This document shows positions 19,748 to 30,483 of a DNA stretch of 64,000 nt, one piece after another (position 1 is the stretch's first letter; the number at the start of each line of letters is the position of its first letter). The DNA is from Angiostrongylus vasorum (lineage: Eukaryota > Nematoda > Chromadorea > Rhabditida > Metastrongylidae): NCBI GenBank assembly GCA_018806985.1, contig JADANN010000251.1, forward strand, positions 444,001 through 508,000, given 5' to 3'. The translations under genes and the position numbers were made by a program. Below the pieces are notes generated by a model. It saw only the letters and a program-made list of their open reading frames with translations. It was not told where the DNA came from and did not search any database.

Positions 19748-20739
19748 AAGCGCCCTCTTTGTGTGTGAAGGGTGGGAAGAAAGGAAATGAACGAGGGTGT
19801 TCTTGTTACTTGGCTTTCGGTACCACTTTGTCAGGTAACCGCTACTTTATAGGTTTATTTGGACGTTTAAAAAACTGAAGCCAGTCTTTTCTCAGTTTCT
19901 CCCGGGTGAACTTAATGTACTCAGACTGCTCGTTCAATAATTCAAAGCATTTGTCCATCTCCTCCTGCGTAGAGAAGATGACATATTAATCATCTACATA
20001 TCTGCAGTAGAGTAGTGGCCGGAGATCGAGGCCAGGGGCTTCTATCTTAGAGATAAACACAATGGCATGGGTTGGTGCCAGTCGCTGTCCCATAGCCAAC
20101 CCCTTATTTGCGCGAAATATTTCCCAGACCATCTGAAAATCGAGCAGTTTAGGCACTCCTTTAGGAGAGCCATTAGCTGCTGGATGGAGAAGCCATGCAT
20201 ATTTATTCTTGCTTCATGTTCAACAAGAAGTTCGAAGATGGCTTGCATTGCGGAGTCATTCGATACGTTGGTGTACAACGCAGTAACGTCGAAGGACTCC
20301 ATCACGTACGCGTTATTAGGAGACGCGTTACGCAGACGTTCTAGGAACATTTGGGTGTTTGTGAGGTGAGCTGGAATATGGTCAAGCAACTGAGTAGGTA
20401 TTAGGCTTAAAAACCAGGTTATTCTACCCTGTTGGCCCGTCTGCACAGCTGATGATGGTCATTTTTTTAGTTGTTTTTTTAATTTATCCTCAATTCAATT
20501 TTTAACCGTTTTCAATTTTTTAATTACTTCTAATTTAGTTTGATTAGTTTTCGTTTATTTTGAATTTACTTTTTGACCACTTTTACTTATTCAACACTAC
20601 TTTGTTACCTATTTTTAAATTATTTTGAATCATTTTTAATTTCTTTTTATTTACTTTATTTCAAATTTTTGTTCCCTTCTTGTCTTCTTTAAATTTATTT
20701 TAATTTCTTATTCATTTATTCTTAATGTCTTGCTTTTTT

Positions 20740-20935
20740 ATTTTCTGCCTACTACAATTATTACGGCAGCGTATAATGCGAAATACAACCACAACGTTAC
20801 TGAGATATTTGCAAAACTCCGGACCGCAGGTGTCTGCGATGGGGAATGATCGTGCTACCACCCATACTACCCTTTCCGGGGGCACCACACCATGCGGGTC
20901 CTTCGTTTCGCGTGTCTCTCAGCTAGTCCATTTAT
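20740..20935 (+). repeat. Foldback element, left arm only
   Basis: TTTCTGCCTACTACAATTAT, then GAGATATTTGCAAAACTCCG, GGACCGCAGGTGTCTGCGAT and ACCATGCGGGTCCTTCGTTT. The right arm is absent. Confidence 0.65.
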
Positions 20936-21029
20936 TTTTTAACTATCTTCACCGATCTTTCAGTTTTTTTTAAAGTTATTTTCACATGTTTTTAATTATT
21001 TTCTATTCATTTCTAATTCTTCGTATTCT

Positions 21030-21175
21030 TCTTGAGCAAACACGAGGTGTTATTTTTTATTCTTTATTCACGAACAAGCTGACGTTTCGGCGGATTTCGC
21101 CTTCCTCAGAGCCTGGAAAGGTCAAGTTGACAGCAATCTATTCGGCCAAACACCTCCATAACATACCTCCACCAT
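21030..21175 (-). repeat. Penelope terminal-repeat fragment
   Basis: Reverse complement of the 3' terminal block (CTTTCCAGGCTCTGAGGAAG...GCCGAAACGTCAGC). It is flanked by the CGGCCAAACACCTCC sequence that follows the element at 18850 and 44130. There is no coding sequence beside it, so it is a solo remnant within the T-rich tract. Confidence 0.6.
21077..21115 (-). ncRNA. Hammerhead-ribozyme-like motif, best helix II
   Basis: GGCT, CTGAGGA, A, GGCG-AAATC-CGCC, GAAACGTC, AGCT on the minus strand. Helix II is four pairs with a five-base loop, better than in the other copies. The compensating GGCG/CGCC change relative to 18797 supports a conserved stem. Confidence 0.55.
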
Positions 21176-21587
21176 TTCTAATTATTTTTTACTTTACATT
21201 TTTTTCTACCTTTAATAATTTTTTAATTTGTTATAATTTAAATTACCTTATGATTTACATTTCATTCATTTTACATCTGTTTACTTTAATCATTTTTTTG
21301 TTTTTTGTAACTAATTCCTTTAATTTAATTTCTTGTGCTGCATCCTTTTTTGAAGAGTATGAGCAGCATGAAAACCGTCACCGCATTCTTCACTCCGCGT
21401 CAATGGCAGTTTATCGGGAAGCCATTCCAGTTCCTCTTCTGCACATGCAGTCCTTTCACACATACCGTGTGCATTTAACAAATTCTCTCTGAAATAAACC
21501 AGCTCACCCATAGATCAACATTGAAAGCAAACTTGCCAATGCGTTCAGTGCTAAAACTGCATTTTCAATTTTCTGCCGTGAAACTTA

Positions 21588-24000
21588 AGGCCCACGGATC
21601 CCCCCACATGAGGCATCTTGAGCCGGTTAGTCGCGAAGCTACGTGGCGCGTCCCCAGGTAGCGGATAGGGGGTTAATCGCGAACCAAAAACGATCTTTGC
21701 TTCCCTGAGACGCAGGTGGACCCAGAGGATGGACTCCCTGTTTCTGCTGCGCCGATTTAGCACATACTTTCTGTATTTGCTAGGCGTATTCATGCACGCG
21801 TGTGTGGGTGCGGTCTAGTTTATGCAGATTGTATCCTACGACTCAATTCGGCCAAAAGCCTGCAATCAAGTGACAGGGTATATGGGAGGGCGCTAGGAGT
21901 CGCCTCCAACAAACAAGCTTCATGTCCACTCTGGGAGAGCCTGGCAAGCTACCCGTGAGTATAGCCAGCCTCCACGTTCAGAGCCCAGCAAGCTAAGCTT
22001 GGGTATCAAAATGCTAAACACAGTAAAAAAAACGGGCCTATTTCCCCTGACCCCGAAAGAGCCCCCCAGTTTCGCAGCGTTGGCTAGGACGAGTACGGAG
22101 AGGCTGCTAAAATTTCAGGGCCGATGGAAGTTGCCTGGATTTCAAAGAACTATGGTGACGATCTGTACCTACAATGCACGTACACTTGTATCCGAGTCCT
22201 CGATAGAAGACTTGCTCATGTAAGCAAGAAGGATAAAGTACGACGTTATCGGCCTGGCCGAGACGAAACGACGCCACACATTCAACGCTGTCTATGATAC
22301 CGGAGAAGAAGTGTTCCTCGGAACATGCGACAGTGGAGGAGTCGGCGGCGCCGGCGTTCTCGTCAGCACGAGTTTGTCCATGAACATCGATTCATTCAAA
22401 CAGCTTACAACCCGAATCGGACGTTTACGATTAAAAAGATGTGGATCAATACCGGCTTTGATAATCGTCGTCGTTTACGCGCTGACACCAACAATGACAA
22501 AGAAGAAGTCGAAGCGTTCTATATGGACTTGGAGAAATTCTACAGAGAAGACCATACATTCTTCAACGTCATCATTGGAGATTTGAACGCCAAGATTGGA
22601 CCAAGAAGAACGTCTGAAAAACGTCACATTGCGACCTACGGATTAGAATGGAACGAACAGGGTGAGCAGCTATCTGAATTTATCATGGCGACCAAGACAA
22701 TCCATGGCAACTCACAATTTCGAAGCCCCACCCTCAGCGCTGGACGTGGTAGTCTCCCAATGGAGAGTATCATAACGAAATAGACCACATCATAGTAAAC
22801 AGAAGGTTTTGCCTAACAGATGTCGCTGTTGTCCCAAAAATTCTACACGGGGTCAGACCACCGTCTCCTTCGTGCAAGATTCTATTTCTCGCGCAAAGGA
22901 GAAAAAGCCGCTAAATTCAAAAACCGAAGTCCCAGGACCACCGCAAACTGGGACTTATTCAATTCATTAGCCGGCTGTCCGGGAAGATGCCGTTGTCGAT
23001 AACATCGACGAAGAATACGATCGGATCAGTCAACACCTTAACGTCAGCTGTATGAAAGCTGAGAGTTCGAAAATCTGATACGCCAGCTTGGAATCGCACG
23101 AGCTGCAAGCAACCGCAAACTGACGTCCGAACTTGCAAAACAATGCAGACAGGCGGTAAAGAAGATCATAAAGAGAGAAGAGCAGCAGTAATGGTCGAAG
23201 CTGCAGAGGCTGAGAAAAGCATTCGCAAAGCCCACCGAAGCTTCTTCAATTGCAAGACCAAGATGATCGCACTCCGACGCCCAGGCGGAACAGTTATAGC
23301 GTCCAGAAAGGAAATGGAGAAAAGCATTCACGAATACCACTCAGATCTCTTCGATAGCTACGTCCACTTCCTCCCGTCATATGAAATAAAGGAGGACGGA
23401 TACGTTGTACCACCGGTTTTCCCTTCCGAAATTCGGCATGCTATTTTGTCGGTGAAAAAATCGAACAGCTCTAGGTGCGGACAGGATAAGACCTGAACAC
23501 CTGAAGAACCTTCCGCCAGTCCTCGTAAACACACTGGCTCGGCTCTTCATACATTACCTGTCTGAATGCAAAGTCCCTACTTAGTGGAAGATGAACAAGA
23601 CGTGTTACTGTTCAAGAAGGGTGACCTCTACGATATCCGCAACTATCGCCCAATCTGTTTGCTGCCTGACGTCTGCAAACTTTTTCACTCGAGTCACCTT
23701 AAACAGGATTGACAGAGCACTAGACGAAGGACAGCCATGTGTGCAAATAGGGTTTCGAAAAGGATTCAGTACGGTGGACCATATCCACACGATAACGTGA
23801 TTTGTTGAAGTATCGTGAGAGTGCAAGAAGCCGCTCTGTATCACTTTCATCGATTTGAAGAAATCCCTTTGACTCAATGGAGATAGAAGCCGCCATGGAG
23901 CACTGGACAGTTAGGGAGTCTCTAAGATTTACTGTTGCCTGCTGGAGTCACTCGACGATCAGTGGGACTACAGATGCTACACATGATACAGATGATTAAG
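21588..24000 (+). mobile_element. RTE-type non-LTR retrotransposon, internally deleted and decayed
   Basis: The 5' region (GAGCCGGTTAGTCGCGAAGC) leads to an AP-endonuclease domain in broken frames: [76 protein letters not shown] and TGSDHRLLRARF. RT motifs follow: YRPICLL, FRKGFSTVDHIHT and FIDLKKS. The palm with the catalytic aspartates is missing, and at 23935 the sequence jumps to the 3' tail. Stops and frameshifts rule out activity. Confidence 0.8.
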
Positions 24001-24024
24001 AAAATACCAAAATATTCATTTTTG

Positions 24025-24560
24025 GAAGTTGATAAAACTCATTTTAATGAGGGAAAATCACACAAGACGTTTGAATAGTTCGGTGGTTGATTTTAAACTA
24101 TTTTTTTGTACAACCGCGGAAATTTTTTTACTACCGGGATTTTGCCGCATTGACTCTTTCGAAACTGTGTCCGAGGTCATTGAAGTTTGTAGTGAATACC
24201 ACCTGCCACTAATCCTAACTTTTGTCGACTACGAAAAACCGTTTCGTAGTGTTGAAACAAATGCAGTGCTATCATCGCTCGTCGACCAAGGAGTGTACGC
24301 GTCCTACATAACAACTCTCACTGACTGTTATCGGAGCTGCACTACGTAAATATAGTTTTTCCATCAACCTCTTACCATATCCTAAGAAAAGGGGTTGGAC
24401 AGGGCGACATAATGTCGTCAAAGCTGTTAGGTGCCATGCTGCTGTAGATGATGAAACCAGTCGATTGGTACTAAGAATACCCCCGCATTACTCACATTGG
24501 GCTTGAACCACGTCTTCTGAAATACAAGCGGCACTCTCAATATCTAGCTTGAATGCGAAA
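24025..24560 (+). mobile_element. RTE reverse-transcriptase fragment (separate copy)
   Basis: TVSEVIEVCSEYHLPLILTF, VDYEKPF, VETNAVLSSLVDQGVYASYI and LTDCYRSCTT are the RT fingers/palm of an RTE, diverged from the preceding copy (whose matching block is FIDLKKS). After 24347 the frame breaks. Confidence 0.7.
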
Positions 24561-25630
24561 TCTGACCTTCGAAATTTGTCACATCCTCGGGATCCGAAAC
24601 AATACATATACATCGATAGCAAAACATAGATAGGCCGGTCATATAATGTGAAGAGCGCACGACACATGGATGAAAAGAACTATAGAGTGGACTCCACGAG
24701 AATGCAGGTGCCCCCCAAGGTTGGTCATCTACACGTTGGGTGGACGTGTTCGTAACCACAGTTAGTAGCTGTATCCGCAGCTGCAGTCGTTTTATAGATA
24801 ACGGTATGAGACTCGCACGCGCCACCATGCTCGAATAAAACCACCACCATGGACGACGACTGCGAGATAAAGAAACGAATGGCAAATGTACTGGCCTCCG
24901 CACAATTCGTGAAGACGAACCGTTCAAGCATCCAAGTAAGATAAAGGTTTACATTTTAATCTAACCCTTAGAGACGCCATATGAGGCATTGACTCCACTA
25001 AGCAGATGGCAAATAAAGGCAGCGTTTTTATCTCCCAGGAAACTCTGCTACCAACTCGATGAACTCAAGAAATTGGCGGGCGTCGTTTTTCTGGGGGCAG
25101 AATGAAACCAACGACCACGTGTGTATCACAGGAGACGTTTAACCACTACGTTACATAGGTCGGATACGTTAATAATATGGTTTAGTGAACAAATTAAACG
25201 AAGCCAGAGACATCAGAAGTTTAAAAAAGCAAAAAAGTTGCTAAAAAACATGAGTGCAACGAGTACCTGTAAGACAATAGTCAAAGTAAGGTGAATCCTG
25301 TGCTCACGAGTAGCGAACATAACAGATTTCATTAGAGCGGCATCGGCTCACTGCCATAGCCTGAAAAAATAAAAATGCGATAAAAAATAACGAACGAAAA
25401 AAAGAATGAAAGAGGTGATGGTAAGAAATGTGAAGAGGAACGGTATGGACAACGAGGAATAGCAGAAAGACAGATGCTACAATAATCTGTAGCAGTGGGA
25501 AACTATTAAGAAACAGAGTGGATATCACGATTATTTAAGCAGTCGCAAAATATAGGAGATTTCCTTATGATAAGGACTTACCGTCAAAAGAAAGCTTTTT
25601 GTTTTTTCGACAGATTAATTTATTCATGTT
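24560..25630. other. Stretch with no recognisable gene
   Basis: The minus-strand open frame at 25304-25528 is hydrophobic but has no supporting splice or family evidence. At 24890-24940 the words CGTGAAGACGAACCGTTCAA and CATCCAAGTAAG resemble the end of the R400 family. Confidence 0.35.
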
Positions 25631-25638
25631 TATTTAGA

Positions 25639-25879
25639 CATGGTGCTCTTTGACACATTTTCTAACAATGGTTTATGGTCACGTCCTTTTGTGCACTTTC
25701 CATTCTCTCTGAAGGCTAATGCTATGAAGAAGATGAGGTGGAATGCTGGAAATCCGGATGAATTCCTAGCCATAGATGATAATGAAATAAACAAAAAGCA
25801 TCTGCGACTGATCGATAAGATCGTTGTTGTCTTTAAATGTGGAAGATATGAACGTGTTAAGAGCAAATCATTCACTTAG
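25639..25879 (+). CDS. Candidate internal exon, function unknown
   Basis: Follows a TTTATTTAG acceptor. It encodes MVLFDTFSNNGLWSRPFVHF, then KKMRWNAGNPDEFLAIDDNE and KHLRLIDKIVVVFKCGRYER. The composition looks like real protein, with balanced charge and no low complexity. A possible donor is GTTAAG at about 25856. I do not recognise the family. It lies 1.5 kb upstream of the MYND exon on the same strand, so both could belong to one gene. An antisense frame of similar length also exists, which lowers confidence. Confidence 0.35.
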
Positions 25880-26097
25880 TGAAATTGACGCATACAGTAC
25901 CCATATCGATTTTGCTAGTTGAAGAAGAGATTAGAATCGTTATGAAGCGTTTAGAAAAAATGCACTAGTGTTTTATCTGCGATGATACTTAATCTCCTTA
26001 AGCATAGATGATCACAATGTCAGCCATTTACGGCTCACTAGCTAAACATTTTTTTGGTATACCACCTCATTTAAACGTTTAATGACTGACGAAAACG

Positions 26098-26400
26098 ATA
26101 GAGCTTTCAGTGTCGATCAATCCGTGAAGGGTGCGCCATGCATTTGACTTCATTAAGAATCGTTCGAGATGACCGAGTGCAAATCTGACCTGTACACTGA
26201 ATCGCGGTGGCCTACTGATGTGTCGAGCCAGTGCTGCCACACTTCCAGATCGAGCCAGTGCTGCCATACTTCCAGACATGTCTGGTACCAATTTACCGAC
26301 ACCGGAGGGGTGTAGGCCTTGGTGGGCGTGGGGGCGTGGGGATCGATCCCTAGGTGTGCAGGGCGCTTCGGACCAATGCGCTACATGCCCCTCCTAGACT
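26098..26400 (-). mobile_element. tRNA-derived SINE copy with internal duplication
   Basis: The minus-strand head GGGGCATGTAGCGCATTGGT (A-box-like) and GGGATCGATCCC (B-box) are the clearest in the window. A 29-bp segment (GAGCCAGTGCTGCCA...TTCCAGA) is duplicated in tandem around 26230-26278. Confidence 0.75.
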
Positions 26401-27054
26401 TTAAAAGAGCCTGAATAGACCGGAATGTTAGCTGTTTTGAAGCAACGTCTTCGCGTCTACTCGTCAAGCACATATAAAACATTCGATTGTATGGTCGCTG
26501 ATAGGTACCGAGTTTTTCGGGAAACTACCACTTCGTTTTAGATTCTTCATGTGGTAGACCGCGTTTTTGAGAGGCAGTTGCGTTGCAATGAGGGAAACGA
26601 GGTACATTCTTCCGGCTGGTTTTTCTCTTTTGGTACCAAGTCACTACGAATGTTGGTTATTTTTAGGTCATATCTCTAAAGGTGTGGATAATTCTCTTCG
26701 TGATACGCGAATTTTACAAGTTTATTGCTGAGTTGGTATCATCTGGTAAGACTGCTCGTGACGCATGTCTTGTTTATGCGAAGTTTTATTAAAATGGGAA
26801 CCTGGAGAATAAGTGAGGTAGGATAGCTGTGGTTTCATCCTGGAGTTCAATAAAGTGACGCTACTGTTTTTTCTCTTGTTCTTAAATATCTCTGTTTTTT
26901 TTTACACCTTCAATTTTTAAAGGAAAAGTTTGGAAACATTGTTGAGAAATGCAATCGCGGCGTTTCCATATCATCATTCTCTCCTTTACGAGCCCAGGCA
27001 ATTTTTTTTCTGCCTTCTTATCCCACTTTTTCAGTTTTTCTCACATTTAGTAGT

Positions 27055-27348
27055 AAGAGGGGAGCGTGTTGCGCAGTGTTCGGATACGCTCTGCGATACA
27101 TACGGGATCGATCGCCGTGCCCAAGGCTCACCAAGCCCTCCATCCCTCCAGGATCAGCAAATTGCTACCAGGCTTGTCTGGGAGGACAGCAGCACTGGCT
27201 CAATACATCGCAAGGGGCACCGTGAGTCAGTGCTAAGGCCAGATATACATTCAATCAATTTAATCACTTCCACCGATGCTTAATGTAGTCGAGTGCATGG
27301 CGTATCCCTCAGGAATTGATAAACTCCTAGAGCTTTATCCTTTATTTA
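27055..27348 (+). mobile_element. tRNA-derived SINE copy
   Basis: Plus orientation. The head is GGGAGCGTGTTGCGCAGTGT, then a B-box-like GGGATCGATCG, body CTTGTCTGGGAGGACAGCAG, and 3' end GGCGTATCCCTCAGGAATTG with a CTTTATCCTTTATTT tail. It ends seven bases before the MYND exon acceptor region. Confidence 0.75.
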
Positions 27349-27354
27349 TCTTTT

Positions 27355-27516
27355 AGTGGCAATATTAAGACGATGTCTAAGACACATTTTGGAGAGAGAA
27401 CTACCGCTTTTGACTACACTGTGCAAGGACTCTTTAGTCAACGATTATTAATGGCCTGTAAATTTTGTGCGACATGTGGTTCATGTACCGCTATGAAACG
27501 ATGTTCCAAGTGCAAG
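27355..27516 (+). CDS. Exon with first half of a MYND-type zinc finger
   Basis: Acceptor ATCTTTTAG and donor GTTTGTG bound a fully open 162-base exon. It reads GNIKTMSKTHFGERTTAFDY, then VQGLFSQRLLMACKFCATCG and SCTAMKRCSKCK. The CATCG...RCSKCK pattern is the start of a MYND finger (Cx2C then Cx2C), a protein-protein interaction module. The expected YYC...C...H half should follow in the next exon, but the next 1.9 kb is a minisatellite. The only nearby candidate (FYCEICRHC at about 29584-29610) is out of phase. The gene is therefore interrupted, or its next exon is unrecognised. Confidence 0.5.
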
Positions 27517-27574
27517 GTTTGTGTATATGTGTTTGGAATTTCTTAGACTAAATGCTGCCCTACAATTCTTCATA

Positions 27575-29455
27575 CTGTATGTATGCAATGAATGTATGTA
27601 GTGTATGTACGTAATTATGTATGTAATGTATGTATGTAATGTGTGTATGTAATGTATGGACGGTAAACATTATGTATGTAATGTTTGTATGTATTGTGTG
27701 TATATAATGTATGTACGTAATTATGTATGTAATGTATGTATGTAATGTGTGTATGTAATGTATGGACGGTAAACATTATGTATGTAATGTTTGTATGTAT
27801 TGTGTGTATATAATGTATGTGCGTAATTATGTATGTAATGTATGTATGTAATGTGTGTATGTAATGTATGGACGGTAAACATTATGTATGTAATGTTTGT
27901 ATGTATTGTGTGTATATAATGTATGTACGTAATTATGTATGTAATGTATGTATGTAATGTGTGTATGTAATGTATGGACGGTAAACATTATGTATGTAAT
28001 GTTTGTATGTATTGTGTGTATATAATGTATGTGCGTAATTATGTATGTAATGTATGTATGTAATGTGTGTATGTAATGTATGGACGGTAAACATTATGTA
28101 TGTAATGTTTGTATGTATTGTGTGTATATAATGTATGTACGTAATTATGTATGTAATGTATGTATGTAATGTGTGTATGTAATGTATGGACGGTAAACAT
28201 TATGTATGTAATGTTTGTATGTATTGTGTGTATATAATGTATGTACGTAATTATGTATGTAATGTATGTATGTAATGTGTGTATGTAATGTATGGACGGT
28301 AAACATTATGTATGTAATGTTTGTATGTATTGTGTGTATATAATGTATGTACGTAATTATGTATGTAATGTATGTATGTAATGTGTGTATGTAATGTATG
28401 GACGGTAAACATTATGTATGTAATGTTTGTATGTATTGTGTGTATATAATGTATGTACGTAATTATGTATGTAATGTATGTATGTAATGTGTGTATGTAA
28501 TGTATGGACGGTAAACATTATGTATGTAATGTTTGTATGTATTGTGTGTATATAATGTATGTACGTAATTATGTATGTAATGTATGTATGTAATGTGTGT
28601 ATGTAATGTATGGACGGTAAACATTATGTATGTAATGTTTGTATGTATTGTGTGTATATAATGTATGTACGTAATTATGTATGTAATGTATGTATGTAAT
28701 GTGTGTATGTAATGTATGGACGGTAAACATTATGTATGTAATGTTTGTATGTATTGTGTGTATATAATGTATGTACGTAATTATGTATGTAATGTATGTA
28801 TGTAATGTGTGTATGTAATGTATGGACGGTAAACATTATGTATGTAATGTTTGTATGTATTGTGTGTATATAATGTATGTACGTAATTATGTATGTAATG
28901 TATGTATGTAATGTGTGTATGTAATGTATGGACGGTAAACATTATGTATGTAATGTTTGTATGTATTGTGTGTATATAATGTATGTACGTAATTATGTAT
29001 GTAATGTATGTATGTAATGTGTGTATGTAATGTATGGACGGTAAACATTATGTATGTAATGTTTGTATGTATTGTGTGTATATAATGTATGTACGTAATT
29101 ATGTATGTAATGTATGTATGTAATGTGTGTATGTAATGTATGGACGGTAAACATTATGTATGTAATGTTTGTATGTATTGTGTGTATATAATGTATGTAC
29201 GTAATTATGTATGTAATGTATGTATGTAATGTGTGTATGTAATGTATGGACGGTAAACATTATGTATGTAATGTTTGTATGTATTGTGTGTATATAATGT
29301 ATGTACGTAATTATGTATGTAATGTATGTATGTAATGTGTGTATGTAATGTATGGACGGTAAACATTATGTATGTAATGTTTGTATGTATTGTGTGTATA
29401 TAATGTATGTACGTAATTATGTATGTAATGTATGTATGTAATGTGTGTATGTATA
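27575..29455. repeat. 106-bp minisatellite array, about 18 units
   Basis: The landmark GGACGGTAAACATTATG recurs every 106 bases (27661, 27767, 27873 and onward) up to about 29360. Each unit is itself built from ATGT-type words (ATGTATGTAATGTATGTATG). Units are nearly identical. GTGCGTAA replaces GTACGTAA in two early units (27819 and 28031). The last unit is truncated at ATGTATATATCAGC. Confidence 0.95.
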
Positions 29456-29979
29456 TATCAGCATGTTCTTCTTATATTCTTAAATTTAACATGAAGGTTA
29501 AACAAAATTTTTCACTGGTGATATTTATGAGAAGGACTTTGCAATGTTCGTTTACCGCCACCTATAAGTTTAGGTTCCCACATTTTTATTGTGAAATATG
29601 TCGTCACTGCTAACTCGTTTTCGCCAGACGTTGTATTGTTTAAGAACAAAGTTTATATTGTGGTTTATGCTATATGAATAAAATGAGGATGAAAAGGTTG
29701 AACAGTAGAAAAACCCAACGAACAATTATGACGCACCCGCTGTTGAAGTGGTTACTTGAGTATAAAATTGCACTGAATATCATGCTCAGTTAGTTCAGCA
29801 GAGAAAACTGTTTCCGTCCGAATAATCAATCTCACAAAACAAACATTCCACTAGTACTCTAATTGGTGATAATACAAAGGAATCCCGACCAACATTCGAC
29901 CAATAATTTGTTCTGCACTGCGGACAATCTCGTGAACACCAGCGATAGCACGTCCAATTCACACCGGACGCACAGTTTG

Positions 29980-30483
29980 TTATGTCTCTTTGTCGACCAT
30001 GGCATATTGGCGAACAATACGCACAGGTCGATCCCGTCCGATCGCTGGATTCGGAATTCCACGTTCATGCTTGGCGATATATTCGCCAACTTTACCGCGT
30101 GCAACACCGGCTGGCAGCGACGCAACACGTGCGAGGCGCTTGCGAGGGCGTGGCGGCGACATGGGCGATATCGAGCGACTTTTTTCGTTGTTATTTGATG
30201 CTATTGGTTCCAACTCCAAAGAAGCTCCTGTCTGTGAATCAGCATTGTTTGTTTTCTGACTAGCTCGTCGATGAAGTTTTACTGAGCGCCGTCGTGGCAC
30301 TCCTTTGATGTCAAGGTAGTATCCACATCTTTCCGATGGTCGATCGCCTTTGAATGGTTCGTTGTCTCGCGAACCAAGAGGCGATGCGGCAACGACAGGC
30401 AAGCATTGTGTTCGATTCGAACGATACTCATCCAGACGGCGTGCGAGTTTCAGATACGAGTCATCCGTCTGGATTATAACTTC
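29980..30483 (-). CDS. K2P channel last exon (C-terminus)
   Basis: [20 protein letters not shown], then [40 protein letters not shown] and [16 protein letters not shown] before TAA at 29982-29980. It is basic and Ser/Pro-rich with several RRxS-like sites. Good codon-level openness over 168 codons and a TTTCAG acceptor support it. Confidence 0.85.
   Translation of the reverse strand, partial: EVIIQTDDSYLKLARRLDEYRSNRTQCLPVVAASPLGSRDNEPFKGDRPSERCGYYLDIKGVPRRRSVKLHRRASQKTNNADSQTGASLELEPIASNNNEKSRSISPMSPPRPRKRLARVASLPAGVARGKVGEYIAKHERGIPNPAIGRDRPVRIVRQYAMVDKET

Larger units (their letters stand above)
18720..20450 (-). mobile_element. Penelope-like retroelement (RT + GIY-YIG), decayed
   Basis: On the minus strand the order is reverse transcriptase, then GIY-YIG endonuclease, then a 3' terminal repeat. 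RT motifs are SFDVTALYTNVSNDSAM (20290-20240), an IRG(L)AMGQ-like block and a YCRYVDDY catalytic box near 20015-19990. A 1-base frame break follows 20042, so the RT is not intact. The GIY-YIG part is a long open frame (19031-19747). The 3' flank ends in the hammerhead-like block. The 5' part of the RT is missing. Penelope-like elements are found across animals, and a distinct nematode group has been described. Confidence 0.85.

Noticed and set aside
26930..27283. 117-codon plus-strand open frame
   Set aside because: Its second half is the tRNA-derived SINE; not conserved between copies.
27575..29455. CRISPR-like array
   Set aside because: Units are contiguous 106-bp near-identical repeats without unique spacers, in a eukaryotic genome.
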